This document shows, piece by piece, positions 17,725 to 25,365 of a stretch of DNA of 33,900 bases (position 1 is its first letter; every line of letters starts with the position of its first letter). The DNA lies in NCBI GenBank assembly GCA_031288535.1, contig JAITRF010000114.1:1-33900 (forward strand), read 5' to 3'. The stretch is from Desulfovibrio sp. (GTDB lineage: Bacteria; Desulfobacterota; Desulfovibrionia; Desulfovibrionales; Desulfovibrionaceae). The notes below the pieces were generated by a model. That model saw only the letters and a program-made list of their open reading frames with translations, was not told the DNA's origin and did not search any database. A program made the translations under genes and the position numbers.

Positions 17725-17794
17725 TAAAAAAATGTCTCACCACAGCCGGCTCCATCCGCCGGATGACTTCCGCTTACAATAGTACAGGGTGAGA
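17725..17794 (-). terminator. Candidate terminator of the ffh-rnhB operon
   Basis: Read on the - strand just past the rnhB stop: TCTCACC at 17788-17794 can pair with GGTGAGA at 17735-17741, enclosing an inner CCGGC/GCCGG hairpin, and is followed by ACATTTTTTAATT. The T-run lies on the - strand side, matching transcription of rnhB. The outer loop is long, so the exact fold is uncertain. A perfect 12-bp palindrome GTGAGATCTCAC (17789-17800) overlaps the rnhB stop. Confidence 0.45.
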
Positions 17795-17796
17795 TC

Positions 17797-18651
17797 TCAC
17801 TGGAGCAGTCTCCCCTGTTTTCCGGCGCTGTGCCCCACGTCCTCCCGCACCCCGCGAAAAGTCCTGCGGTGCAGGGGCGTGGGGCCGTTTTCCGCTATGG
17901 CCGCAAGATGCTCCCTGGTGCCGTAGCCCTTGTGCCCGGCCAGACCGTAAGCCGGATACAAGGCGTCAAGGCGCAGCATGAGCGCATCGCGCCGGGTCTT
18001 GGCCAGAATTGAGGCGGCGGAGATTTCCGGAACAAGGGAGTCTCCGCGCACCAAGGCGCGTTGCTCCGACAGAAGCGGCGTAAACCGGGGAAGACGGGAG
18101 ATCGGGAAAAGGGCGACGTCAGGGGCGTGTACCGCGACCGGATCGCCGACTGCGGCCGGATCGCCGGCTGCGACCGGAACGCCGGCTGCGACCGGAACGC
18201 CGGTTGCGGCCGAATCGCCGGCTGCGGCAGCCAGCCACTGCGCCGGGGGGATGGTTTTATTGCCGTCTATATGCAGAGCGGGCAGAAGAAGCGGGCTTGT
18301 CGCCTCCTCCACGTCCTCCAATCGGGCGGCCAGGGCCAGAACGGCTCTGGACATGGCCCGGAAGGTGGCGTTGAGAATGTTTACTGCGTCTATCTCCCGC
18401 GGCCAGGAAAATCCGATCCCCTGCGCCAGGGACTTTTCCACCACAAGCGGCGCCAGACGTTCCCGTTCGGCCGAAGTAAGTTTTTTGGAATCGCCAAGAC
18501 CGGGCAGGCCGCGTTTGAAGTCAAACCCGGCCGGGAAAAGAACGGCTGCGGCAACCACCGGCCCGGCGAGACATCCCCGTCCGGCTTCGTCAATCCCTAT
18601 GCCCCCGCCGACAAAGGGGGAAACGGGCAAAAGACGCGCCGCACCCGGCAA
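17797..18651 (-). CDS. rnhB: Ribonuclease HII with a repeat-encoded insert
   Basis: Endonuclease that cuts the RNA strand of RNA/DNA hybrids and removes single misincorporated ribonucleotides. The product is 284 aa using a TTG start at 18651, only 2 nt past the rplS stop; another TTG seven codons in is possible. The active-site stretch [14 protein letters not shown] supplies the Asp-Glu pair near residues 20-21. [11 protein letters not shown] follows, and the downstream [19 protein letters not shown] and [14 protein letters not shown] blocks are intact. Between the LHIDGNK stretch and the next conserved block sits a Gly/Val/Pro/Ala run (units like [12 protein letters not shown]) of about 30 residues encoded by five 18-bp repeats. 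Ordinary RNase HII is about 200-230 aa. Last gene of the operon. Confidence 0.9.
   Translation of the reverse strand: MPGAARLLPVSPFVGGGIGIDEAGRGCLAGPVVAAAVLFPAGFDFKRGLPGLGDSKKLTSAERERLAPLVVEKSLAQGIGFSWPREIDAVNILNATFRAMSRAVLALAARLEDVEEATSPLLLPALHIDGNKTIPPAQWLAAAAGDSAATGVPVAAGVPVAAGDPAAVGDPVAVHAPDVALFPISRLPRFTPLLSEQRALVRGDSLVPEISAASILAKTRRDALMLRLDALYPAYGLAGHKGYGTREHLAAIAENGPTPLHRRTFRGVREDVGHSAGKQGRLLQ
18136..18225 (-). repeat. Five 18-bp tandem units inside rnhB
   Basis: Units start at 18136, 18154, 18172, 18190 and 18208. On the + strand each reads close to GACCGGAACGCCGGCTGC, with a few substitutions per copy. They are directly adjacent and in frame with rnhB, adding about six residues per unit. 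Confidence 0.88.
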
Positions 18652-18653
18652 GG

Positions 18654-19001
18654 CTACCAGCGTTTGCGCGGGCGGATGCGGGCGGCTTTGCCTTTCAGTC
18701 CGCGCAGGTAATAGAGGCGGCTGCGCCGCACATGCCCCTGCTGCACTATTTCCACGTTTTCAATAAAGGGGGAGTGCAGGGGAAACACCCGCTCTACTCC
18801 TACTCCCCCGGATATCTTGCGCACGGTGAAGGTTCCGGCGGTGAGGCCCTTGCGCAGGCGGATGACATTGCCTTGAAAGACCTGCACGCGCTCTTTTTCG
18901 CCTTCGACAATGCGCATGTGCACCTTTACCGCGTCTCCGGGCCTGAAGCGCGGCAAATCGACGCGCCTGTGCTCCATTTCAATCTTTTCTATGACGTTCA
19001 T
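18654..19001 (-). CDS. rplS: 50S ribosomal protein L19
   Basis: Structural protein at the 30S-50S interface of the ribosome. The product is 115 aa, normal length, from the ATG at 19001 with GAGGAG upstream. Family features include the [14 protein letters not shown] start of the fold, [35 protein letters not shown] and the basic end [18 protein letters not shown]. It sits between trmD (17-nt gap) and rnhB (2-nt gap), the standard bacterial arrangement. Confidence 0.97.
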   Translation of the reverse strand: MNVIEKIEMEHRRVDLPRFRPGDAVKVHMRIVEGEKERVQVFQGNVIRLRKGLTAGTFTVRKISGGVGVERVFPLHSPFIENVEIVQQGHVRRSRLYYLRGLKGKAARIRPRKRW

Positions 19002-19018
19002 GGCTGTCTCCTCATATT

Positions 19019-20347
19019 TCAGCGCCAGTCGTTCAGGATACGGTCAAACATAACGGCGGCCGCGGCGCGTACGGACAGATGGTTGTATCCGCCGAGCGGC
19101 CGCAGGGACGGGGCCAGGGCGTCGCACAACGCAAGGGCTTCGGGGGCGAGACCGTGACCGGTTCCGAAAAGCAGCAACACCGGACGCTTCGCCAGTTCCC
19201 CGGCTATCTCCGCAAAACCCAGAAGCGGCAAAGCGCAAGCCGGACTGCGCGCGGAAGTTCCGATCAGCAGGGGTCTTTGCCCGGTTCGCCTTTGCAAGTC
19301 CTCGACCGCGTCTTCAATGTCCCTCCCTTCCCGTACCAGGGCAAGCGCCGCCGCGCGGTCCGGATTGGAAAGCGCGCCCCGGCCCCCGGTCCAGTAGAGC
19401 AAAATCTCGCGCAGCAGTTCCCTCTGGTCGTCCAGGGGGATGAGCACATAAAAGGCGCCCAGGCCGTAACTGCATGAACTGCGTGCTATATCGTGAATGT
19501 CAAGGTTTGTCAAAGACGCGGCCGTGGAATTTTCCTCCCGATCCAGCACCGGGTAGTGGACCAGGGCGCAGTAGAGATTGGCCCCGAGGGATAAAGTCCG
19601 ATCAAGGCTTGAGATGAATTCCCGGTCTTCCTGATCAAGCGCCGCCCCTGAGAGAAGGTCCGGCCGCTTTTCCAGAGTGGCGCGCAAAGAGGCCCGTCTG
19701 CGCCAGTCGGCGATGCCCCGGTGGTCCCCGCTCAGCAGTATCTCCGGCACGGCAAGGCCGGCGAAGGTTTCCGGGCGCGTGTACTGGGGATATTCCAGAA
19801 GGCTGCCGGAAAAACTTTCCTCGGCCCCGGATTCGGCGTGTCCCATAAAGCCGGGGCGCAGGCGGGAGACGGCCTCAATGAGACAAAGCGCGGCGGCTTC
19901 GCCCCCGTTCAGCACAAAATCGCCGACGCTTACGCTTTCAACGGGGAAAAGTTCTTCCAGGCGGGCGTCCACCCCTTCGTAGCGTCCGCAGACCAGGGTC
20001 AGACAGGGCTCGTTCTCGAGGCGTTCCCGGGCCAGACGCCGGGCCTCCGTCTGGGTGAAGGGCCGTCCCCCGGCCTTGAAAAGGAACAGAGGACCGGGAC
20101 CGGCCGCAGAGTGCGGGGTAAAGCCCAGACTTTGCAGGGCGGCGCTTATGGGTTCCGCCATCAGGATCATGCCGGGGCCGCCGCCGTAAGGTCTGGCGTC
20201 CACAGTGCGCCGTTTGTCGCATGTCAGGTCGCGCGGATTTATGAAGGCAAAGGAAACAAGACGCGCGTCCCGGGCGCGTCCCAGTAGCCCGCAATCCAGA
20301 GGACCCGAGAAAAATTCAGGGAAAAGCGTGACGATGTTGAAATGCAT
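19019..20347 (-). CDS. trmD: tRNA (guanine-N1)-methyltransferase fused to a second SPOUT RNA methyltransferase domain
   Basis: TrmD makes m1G37 in tRNA using S-adenosylmethionine and prevents frameshifting. The first roughly 245 residues are TrmD: YGGGPGM (54-60), GRYEGVD (121-127), the trefoil-knot motif [11 protein letters not shown] (140-150), then [11 protein letters not shown] and LLSGDHRGI. The Asp just before Ser-Phe in E. coli TrmD (Asp169) appears to be Glu here (GAEESF). Residues about 255-442 form a further domain ([60 protein letters not shown]) that matches the small SPOUT RNA methyltransferase family often attached to TrmD in Desulfovibrio-type bacteria. Total 442 aa against about 250 for ordinary TrmD. 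The ATG at 20347 lies 30 nt after rimM. The target of the second domain is unknown to me. Confidence 0.9.
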   Translation of the reverse strand: MHFNIVTLFPEFFSGPLDCGLLGRARDARLVSFAFINPRDLTCDKRRTVDARPYGGGPGMILMAEPISAALQSLGFTPHSAAGPGPLFLFKAGGRPFTQTEARRLARERLENEPCLTLVCGRYEGVDARLEELFPVESVSVGDFVLNGGEAAALCLIEAVSRLRPGFMGHAESGAEESFSGSLLEYPQYTRPETFAGLAVPEILLSGDHRGIADWRRRASLRATLEKRPDLLSGAALDQEDREFISSLDRTLSLGANLYCALVHYPVLDREENSTAASLTNLDIHDIARSSCSYGLGAFYVLIPLDDQRELLREILLYWTGGRGALSNPDRAAALALVREGRDIEDAVEDLQRRTGQRPLLIGTSARSPACALPLLGFAEIAGELAKRPVLLLFGTGHGLAPEALALCDALAPSLRPLGGYNHLSVRAAAAVMFDRILNDWR

Positions 20348-20377
20348 GCCAATTCCAGGCTGTGCTCCGGAAAGGAA

Positions 20378-20926
20378 TCACCCCGGTCCGGGCAGGGAAC
20401 AGGTCTCAAGCAGCCCTGGCGGAGGGGCGATACGCGCCATGCCGTTTTCCAGGTCCAGGGAAAGAATGAATTGATCCACGGCCGGAAAGAGAAATTCCCG
20501 GCCCGTCGCGTCTTTTATCGTCCACAGGGTCTGGCCGGACGGCCGGGCGGCCGCGAGGATCCGCCCCAGTTCCCGTTCGCTCCCGGAATTTTCACGCACA
20601 AAGACCCTGACTCCTTCCAGGGCGGCGAGCGGGTAGGGCCGCCCGGGCGCGAAAACCCGGGCCGGTTTTAAAACGGTGTGCGCGCGCAAGGCCAAAGCGG
20701 CACTGCGCCCGTTCACCCCTTCAAGGGAAAGGATCGCGCGGCCGTGGTGCCTGCGACAGGCCAAGACGCAAAAGGGCCGGGCTTCACCCCCCATCCGGGG
20801 ACGCAGAAAGATTTCTCCGGCCGGGTCTTCCGGCAAAGTCGCGTCCGGCACAAAAACAAGCTCGCCGCGTATGCCGTGCGCCCTGCTTATGTAGCCGACG
20901 GGCAAAAGTTTTTCCCCGTCTTCCAC
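20378..20926 (-). CDS. rimM: 16S rRNA processing/ribosome maturation factor RimM
   Basis: Assembly factor that binds ribosomal protein S19 and helps mature the 30S head. The product is 182 aa. The start is a GTG at 20926 with AGGAG 7 nt upstream. The N-terminal beta-barrel has LLPVGYISRAHGIRGELV and the PRC-like C-terminal barrel starts near PLAALEGVRVFV. The segment TIKDATGREFLFPAVDQFI is the family's typical end region. Lies between the khpA-like gene and trmD; a dispersed repeat fills the 150-nt gap upstream. Confidence 0.93.
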   Translation of the reverse strand: MEDGEKLLPVGYISRAHGIRGELVFVPDATLPEDPAGEIFLRPRMGGEARPFCVLACRRHHGRAILSLEGVNGRSAALALRAHTVLKPARVFAPGRPYPLAALEGVRVFVRENSGSERELGRILAAARPSGQTLWTIKDATGREFLFPAVDQFILSLDLENGMARIAPPPGLLETCSLPGPG

Positions 20927-20941
20927 AGGACTTCTCCTAAT

Positions 20942-21066
20942 AGCATTTTACGCTTGAGATTGTCGCTTGACGGCGGGCAAAGCCCGCCTGCGCCAATCTC
21001 GCGGACGGCGGCTTCGCCCCGCACCATCGCATTTATCGGAAAGATCTTTTCAATGACAAAATGCTC
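20942..21066. repeat. Dispersed intergenic repeat, copy B, inside the operon
   Basis: Ends are AGCATTTTACGCTTGA (20943 on) and, in reverse complement, GGAGCATTTTGTCATTGA, giving terminal inverted repeats with a perfect 8-bp AGCATTTT core. Inside, GAGATTG (20956-20962) pairs with CAATCTC (20994-21000) around GGCGGGC (20972-20978)/GCCCGCC (20982-20988). It lies between khpA and rimM and must be transcribed with them. Confidence 0.75.
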
Positions 21067-21075
21067 CAAGCGGCG

Positions 21076-21306
21076 CTATTCCAGAATTTCCAAGGCGACG
21101 CGCTTTTTCCGCCTGGCCGCGGCGGCGCCCAGAATGGCGCGCACGGCGTGGGCCGTGCGGCCCTGTTTTCCGATCACCTTGCCGATGTCTTCCTTGGTAA
21201 CGCGCAATTCATAGACTGTCCTCTGCGCGTCTTCCACTTCCGTTATCCGGACCTCATCCGGATTGTCCACCAGAGATTTGACAATAAATTCAAGCAATTC
21301 CTTCAT
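21076..21306 (-). CDS. khpA: KH-domain RNA-binding protein, KhpA/YlqC type
   Basis: Small single-KH protein of 76 aa that binds RNA; KhpA relatives act with KhpB in post-transcriptional control. The start at 21306 (MKELLEFIVKSLVDNPDEV) is chosen over an upstream ATG at 21384 because it has AAGGA at suitable spacing and gives the family-typical N-terminus. The KH loop is GKQG in DIGKVIGKQGRTAHAVRAIL. It sits between rpsP and rimM, the usual place for this gene. The 164-nt gap to rpsP contains a TCCGCCGG/CCGGCGGA stem near 21415-21446 and no gene. Confidence 0.93.
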   Translation of the reverse strand: MKELLEFIVKSLVDNPDEVRITEVEDAQRTVYELRVTKEDIGKVIGKQGRTAHAVRAILGAAAARRKKRVALEILE

Positions 21307-21470
21307 CAAAGATTCCTTTATGGTCCGAAACCTCTCCCCCTCAGGGAAATTCCCGCCTGACGTCCGACAGCGTTCCGACACCATCCTTGCAGTAAGGAGG
21401 CAATCCGCCCGGCTCCTGTCCGCCGGGGCGAAAGTCGTCCGGCGGATGGAACCGGCTCCGGATTAAAACA

Positions 21471-21710
21471 TCATGTATCCAGTTTTTTCAAAAGGCTGCG
21501 CACGGTCTCCGACGTCTGCGCGCCGAGTCCCAGCCATTTTTGCAGTTTTTCCCGATCTACTTCCACCTTGGCCGGTTTGGTCATGGGATTGTAGTAACCC
21601 AGAAATTCAAGCGGACGTCCGTCTCTGCGGCTTTCGGAATTGGCGGCCACAATGCGGTAGAAAGGATGTTTTTTGCTGCCCATGCGGGTCAGCCTGATCT
21701 TTACGGCCAT
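21471..21710 (-). CDS. rpsP: 30S ribosomal protein S16
   Basis: 79-aa structural protein of the 30S body. The ATG at 21710 has GGGAG 6 nt upstream and gives the standard start [20 protein letters not shown]; an in-frame ATG at 21767 would add 19 non-homologous residues. Conserved [18 protein letters not shown] follows, then a C-terminal helix ending LLKKLDT. Follows ffh, as in many bacteria, separated by a partial dispersed repeat. Confidence 0.97.
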   Translation of the reverse strand: MAVKIRLTRMGSKKHPFYRIVAANSESRRDGRPLEFLGYYNPMTKPAKVEVDREKLQKWLGLGAQTSETVRSLLKKLDT

Positions 21711-21767
21711 TTTTTCTCCCGTGTTCTTTTCGCCTGGGGCCGAGTCATTCGCGGAATGACCCGACAT

Positions 21768-21860
21768 CAGGGCGTTTTGCTCTTGAGCTTGCCGTTCAAC
21801 GGCGGGCGAAGCCGGCCTGCGCCAATCCCGCTGGCGTTGCCGCGCTTCGCTTCGTACCGC
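21768..21860. repeat. Partial dispersed repeat, copy C, between ffh and rpsP
   Basis: Starts GGGCGTTTTGCTCTTGAGCTTG, comparable with the left ends of the other copies, and continues with GGCGGGCGAAGCCGGCCTGCGCCAATC as the core (given in two parts: GGCGGGCGAAGCC and GGCCTGCGCCAATC). The right end is not clear, so this looks like a degraded or truncated copy. Confidence 0.5.
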
Positions 21861-21869
21861 CAGAGCGTT

Positions 21870-23360
21870 TCAGCGGCGGTTTTTCTTTTTTCTTTGCCGT
21901 TCTTCCTTGCGTTTGCGGCGCATTTTTTTCTGCTCTTCCACGGAGACCGCGAAAACCGGGCCGGTTACAGGCAGGTTTCCGGCCTCAAGTCCTCCCGGCA
22001 AAGGAGCGGTCGGCAGACGCGGGAGTCTTCCCCCGAGTCCGGGGACGCCCTTAGGCATTTTGCCGCCCCCGCCCGCCATGCGCTGCATCATGAGCCGCAT
22101 CTGGCCGAACTGTTTGATCAGGCGGTTCACGTCGGCCACGTCCACCCCGCTGCCCGCGGCTATGCGCCGCTTGCGGCTCTGGTCGATAAGAGAAGGCTTC
22201 AGGCGTTCCTTTTTGGTCATGGAATTGATCATGGCTTCAAATTTCGCCATTTCCCTGTCCGGGGCGACGCCGTCGAGCCTGCGCCTTATCTCTCCCATGC
22301 CCGGCACCAGTTTCAGCAGGTTTTCCAGAGACCCCAGCTTTTTCATGCCGCGCATATGGGTGCGGAAATCTTCGAAATTAAATTCGGCCTTGCGGAATTT
22401 TCGTTCCAGATCCTCCGCGTCTTCCCGGTCTATGGCGGTCTGGGCCTTTTCAATAAGGGTGAGCATGTCCCCCATGCCCAGAATGCGGCCGGCCATGCGT
22501 TCCGGATAAAAAGGCTCCAACTCGGAGATTTTTTCGCCCACGCCGACCAGCTTGATGCTTTTGCCTGTGGCGAAGCGTATGGAGAGGGCCGCGCCGCCGC
22601 GCGCGTCGCCGTCCATTTTGGTCAGCAGCACTCCGCTGATGTCCAGTGCGTCGTTGAAGGCCTCGGCCACCCCGACGGCGTCCTGTCCGGTCATGGCGTC
22701 GGCCACGAAGAGTATTTCCTGCGGCCTGACGCGTTCCTTGATCTCTACAAGCTCACGCATCAGGGCTTCGTCGATGTGCAGGCGCCCGGCCGTGTCCAGG
22801 AGAATGACGTCGCAGCCCGCCTCTTTCGCCGCGATTAGGGATTCCACCGCTATATCCGCAGGCGCCATTAAAGGGGTGGAGGGATAGCAGGGCATGTCGA
22901 GGCTTGCCGCCAGAGTCGCAAGTTGCTCTATGGCCGCGGGACGGTAGACGTCGGCCGGCACGAAATAGGGCTTGCGGCCTTGGTCGCGCAGGTGCCAGGC
23001 CAGTTTCCCGGCCGAGGTGGTCTTGCCCGAACCCTGCAGGCCGACCAGCATGAAGATATGGGGGGGAGGCCCGGAAAGGTCCAAGGCCTTGTCTTCTCCG
23101 CCCAGAAGCGCGGTCAGCTCCGCATGCACGGCCCGAACCACCTGCTGCGCGGGGGTAAAGCGTTTTTCCGCGTCCCGGCCCAGGCAGCTTTCCCGCACTT
23201 TCTCCACGAAAGAGCGGACAACCCTGAGATTTACGTCCGCGTCCAGGAGGGCCAGACGCACCTCGTCAAGGGCGGCGTCCACAGACGCCGCGTCCAGGGT
23301 GGCGCGTCCGCCCAGCTTGCGGAAAACCCCGCTCAATCTGTCGGTGAGACTTTCAAACAT
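21870..23360 (-). CDS. ffh: Signal recognition particle protein Ffh
   Basis: GTPase that binds signal sequences and 4.5S RNA and delivers ribosomes to the membrane via FtsY. The product is 496 aa from the ATG at 23360. N domain (MFESLTDRLSGVFRKLGG) is followed by the G domain with GLQGSGKTTSAGKLA (G1), DTAGRLHIDE (G3) and TKMDGDARGGAAL (G4 region), then the methionine-rich M domain ending with RMAGGGGKMPKGVPG. A charged C-terminal tail with MRRKRKEERQRKKKN extends past the usual end. Opens the - strand operon running to rnhB. Confidence 0.97.
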   Translation of the reverse strand: MFESLTDRLSGVFRKLGGRATLDAASVDAALDEVRLALLDADVNLRVVRSFVEKVRESCLGRDAEKRFTPAQQVVRAVHAELTALLGGEDKALDLSGPPPHIFMLVGLQGSGKTTSAGKLAWHLRDQGRKPYFVPADVYRPAAIEQLATLAASLDMPCYPSTPLMAPADIAVESLIAAKEAGCDVILLDTAGRLHIDEALMRELVEIKERVRPQEILFVADAMTGQDAVGVAEAFNDALDISGVLLTKMDGDARGGAALSIRFATGKSIKLVGVGEKISELEPFYPERMAGRILGMGDMLTLIEKAQTAIDREDAEDLERKFRKAEFNFEDFRTHMRGMKKLGSLENLLKLVPGMGEIRRRLDGVAPDREMAKFEAMINSMTKKERLKPSLIDQSRKRRIAAGSGVDVADVNRLIKQFGQMRLMMQRMAGGGGKMPKGVPGLGGRLPRLPTAPLPGGLEAGNLPVTGPVFAVSVEEQKKMRRKRKEERQRKKKNRR

Positions 23361-23420
23361 CCGCCGTCCTGATGCCCATGCGTAACTCAGGCAAAAATCT
23401 TGTTTTATCCGTAACTGATT

Positions 23421-23449
23421 ATCCTACCCCGGATTCGCGCGAAAGTCAA
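23421..23449 (-). promoter_or_regulatory. Promoter of the ffh-rnhB operon
   Basis: On the - strand TTGACT (23444-23449), a 17-nt spacer and TAGGAT (23421-23426), about 60 nt upstream of the ffh start. Five of six -35 bases match the sigma70 consensus. Confidence 0.5.
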
Positions 23450-23477
23450 ATGCGTCAGGGCCCTCGCGGATTCATAC

Positions 23478-23507
23478 TTTACCTTCCGTGTATTTTTGCT
23501 CTACTAT
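23478..23507 (+). promoter_or_regulatory. Weak candidate promoter of the DUF1016 gene
   Basis: TTTACC (23478-23483), 18 nt, TACTAT (23502-23507), 17 nt before the start. It is divergent from the ffh promoter, with the two -35 boxes about 28 bp apart. No strong ribosome-binding site follows. Confidence 0.3.
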
Positions 23508-23524
23508 CTGAAAAAGATTAACTT

Positions 23525-24493
23525 ATGAAAAAACAAACTCCTGCCACAGACAGCCGTACCACTGAACTGATTCACAAGATCAGAGAGATCATTCTTGCTA
23601 CCCGCTCTCTTGTCGTCCGTAGTATAGATACCGCCCAAATTTCCATGTGTTCTGCTATCGGACAGCGTATCGTCGAGGATGAGCAGAAAGGCGAAAAACG
23701 GGCGACATACGGCAAACAAGTCCTCGAATTGTTAGCACAGGCCATGACCGCCGAATTTGGGCGGGGTTTTTCCAGAAGAAACCTTGAACTCATGCGCCGG
23801 TTTTATATCCTGTATTCTCCAAGAGTTAGTCAATCGCAAATTCCGCAGTCACTGACTGCGGAATTGACCGCCGCGCCTAGCGAAGGCAACAAAACGCAGT
23901 CGCTGACTGCGGAATTGCCGGAGTTTGGCGCAATCAGTTGGACGCATTATGTCGCGCTTATGGGCGTCGCCAATCCTGATGAGCGACTTTTTTACGAAAT
24001 TGAAGCTTCCCGCCAAGGTTGGGATGTCCGTACCCTTGAGCGTCAAATTGACTCCTGCCTGTACGAGAGGCTGGCCTTGAGTACAGACAAGGACAAGGTG
24101 GCGGCGCTTTCCCGTGATGGCGATATGCCTAAAACTCCACGTCAGTTGGTCAAAGACCCCCTGATTCTGGAGTTTCTCGGGATTGAGGAAAAAGCGGATT
24201 ATTCGGAACGGGACTTGGAAAGTGCCGTTATAGACAGCTTGGAGTCTTTTTTACTGGAACTCGGCAAGGGCTTTCTGTTTGAAGCCCGACAGAAACGTTT
24301 CACCTTCGGGAGTAAGCATTTTTTTGTCGATCTGGTGTTCTATAATCGCCTACTTCGATGTTATGTGCTGATAGATCTGAAAATCGGCGATCTTACACAC
24401 CAGGATCTCGGCCAAATGCAAATGTATGTGAACTACTTCGACAGACATGTGAAGCTGTCGGATGAAAATCCGTCTAATGTTTTGTGGATCTAG
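23525..24493 (+). CDS. DUF1016/YhcG-type PD-(D/E)XK nuclease-like protein, C-terminus missing
   Basis: 322 aa. The N-terminal half matches the DUF1016 N-terminal domain (IGQRIVEDEQKGEKRATYGKQ with LAQAMTAEFGRGFSRRNLELM). The C-terminal half matches the YhcG nuclease-like domain, with YSERDLESAVIDSL, FLLELGKGFLFEARQKRF and a PD-(D/E)XK core FFVDLVFYNR...LIDLKIGDL. Family members usually run on for about 40-50 residues after the DENP motif, with a strand like IGLILC; here the protein stops after DENPSNVLWI, where the A+T-rich island operon begins. Such proteins occur in mobile and defence regions and their role is not established. A QSLTAEL motif is duplicated (residues near 107 and 126). The stop codon shares the 4-bp CTAG with the stop of the convergent gene. 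Confidence 0.82.
   Translation: MKKQTPATDSRTTELIHKIREIILATRSLVVRSIDTAQISMCSAIGQRIVEDEQKGEKRATYGKQVLELLAQAMTAEFGRGFSRRNLELMRRFYILYSPRVSQSQIPQSLTAELTAAPSEGNKTQSLTAELPEFGAISWTHYVALMGVANPDERLFYEIEASRQGWDVRTLERQIDSCLYERLALSTDKDKVAALSRDGDMPKTPRQLVKDPLILEFLGIEEKADYSERDLESAVIDSLESFLLELGKGFLFEARQKRFTFGSKHFFVDLVFYNRLLRCYVLIDLKIGDLTHQDLGQMQMYVNYFDRHVKLSDENPSNVLWI
23839..23917. repeat. 27-bp perfect palindrome and partial second copy inside the DUF1016 gene
   Basis: AATTCCGCAGTCA, a central C, and its exact complement occupy 23839-23865. The right portion recurs at 23896-23917 as GCAGTCGCTGACTGCGGAATTG, itself a 6-bp stem. Both encode QSLTAEL in the same frame. Confidence 0.85.
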
Positions 24494-25365
24494 GGGATTA
24501 CTGGACCTCTATAGCTGCCTCCACATCCGAATGAATATTGCATATTGATTTTCTTTGACGGTGCATAACAAAGAGCAATTTCTGGATGCTTCATAGCCAG
24601 CCTGAATAGGGCGACAGCTGACTGCTTAGGGCCCAGTGATGCTAATATCAAGTTGCGCGTAGAAATATATTCTTCAATTATCTTCGAAAGTTGTTTCTCA
24701 CCACAATCATCACCATAGCAATCTATATCGATAGTTAAAGCGTCAACTTCTTCAATCAATGTTTTGTGTGCCTTAGAATTAAGTGAAGTATTATTAAACT
24801 GTTTTCCACTTTGCATGGCAAAACACACTTTATCTGGTTCGAAATAGTTACAGATTTGCTCCGCTCGCGCATAATCATAACCTGTGACTATGATTAAAAA
24901 CGTTTTTTTAGATATATCAGACAAACCAGACAATTTTAGTGGAAACCTTGGTATATCTGTATCTTCTGTTAACCAGTCTCCATAACATTCTGGTTTATGG
25001 TATATATATTCAATATTTGCTTTATTTTGTTTTAAAAGCAGAAATATATACCAAATTATCTCTCTAGGCATTGTTGTAATATCAACTACTACATTTTTCC
25101 CAATCTTCTGTGAGTCAAAATAACTTTTTATAGTTTTCCAGCAAGAAGATTGAGAACTGAAATCTACCTCTTCAAGGTAATACGCAATATTTTTCTCCTT
25201 TAACTTGTTAATCAGTTTAATTCTATTGTCTTCTGTTTCATTAGAATATTTTTGCGAGTAGAATATTGTTGCAGCGTCAAACTTAATTTTATCACAAGCG
25301 CGAGAAGCGCCGAGCAAAAAGCGTTGTTCCCAACTAGCAAAAGATATTAGATGTAATTTTTTCAT
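24490..25365 (-). CDS. Protein with two Rossmann-like halves and CARF-like motifs
   Basis: 291 aa. The ATG at 25365 overlaps the upstream stop as ATGA; a TTG at 25371 is less likely. I do not recognise a named family. The N-terminal half begins with a beta-strand (MKKLHLISFASWEQRFLLG) and leads to VVVDITTMPRE at about 92-102. The second half begins with TFLIIVTGYDYARAEQI (155-171) and leads to LILASLGPKQSAVALFRLA (239-257). Each half has the strand-loop-helix spacing of a Rossmannoid fold, and DITTMPR and LGPKQSA occupy the place where CARF domains carry their ligand-binding TGGTK-type loops. That similarity is my inference. There is no nuclease motif or membrane segment. Last gene of the island operon, translationally coupled to the ATPase, so it may be its sensor or effector partner. 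Confidence 0.6.
   Translation of the reverse strand: MKKLHLISFASWEQRFLLGASRACDKIKFDAATIFYSQKYSNETEDNRIKLINKLKEKNIAYYLEEVDFSSQSSCWKTIKSYFDSQKIGKNVVVDITTMPREIIWYIFLLLKQNKANIEYIYHKPECYGDWLTEDTDIPRFPLKLSGLSDISKKTFLIIVTGYDYARAEQICNYFEPDKVCFAMQSGKQFNNTSLNSKAHKTLIEEVDALTIDIDCYGDDCGEKQLSKIIEEYISTRNLILASLGPKQSAVALFRLAMKHPEIALCYAPSKKINMQYSFGCGGSYRGPVIP

Noticed and set aside
18136..18225. CRISPR array
   Set aside because: The repeats are contiguous 18-bp units without spacers and encode part of RNase HII.
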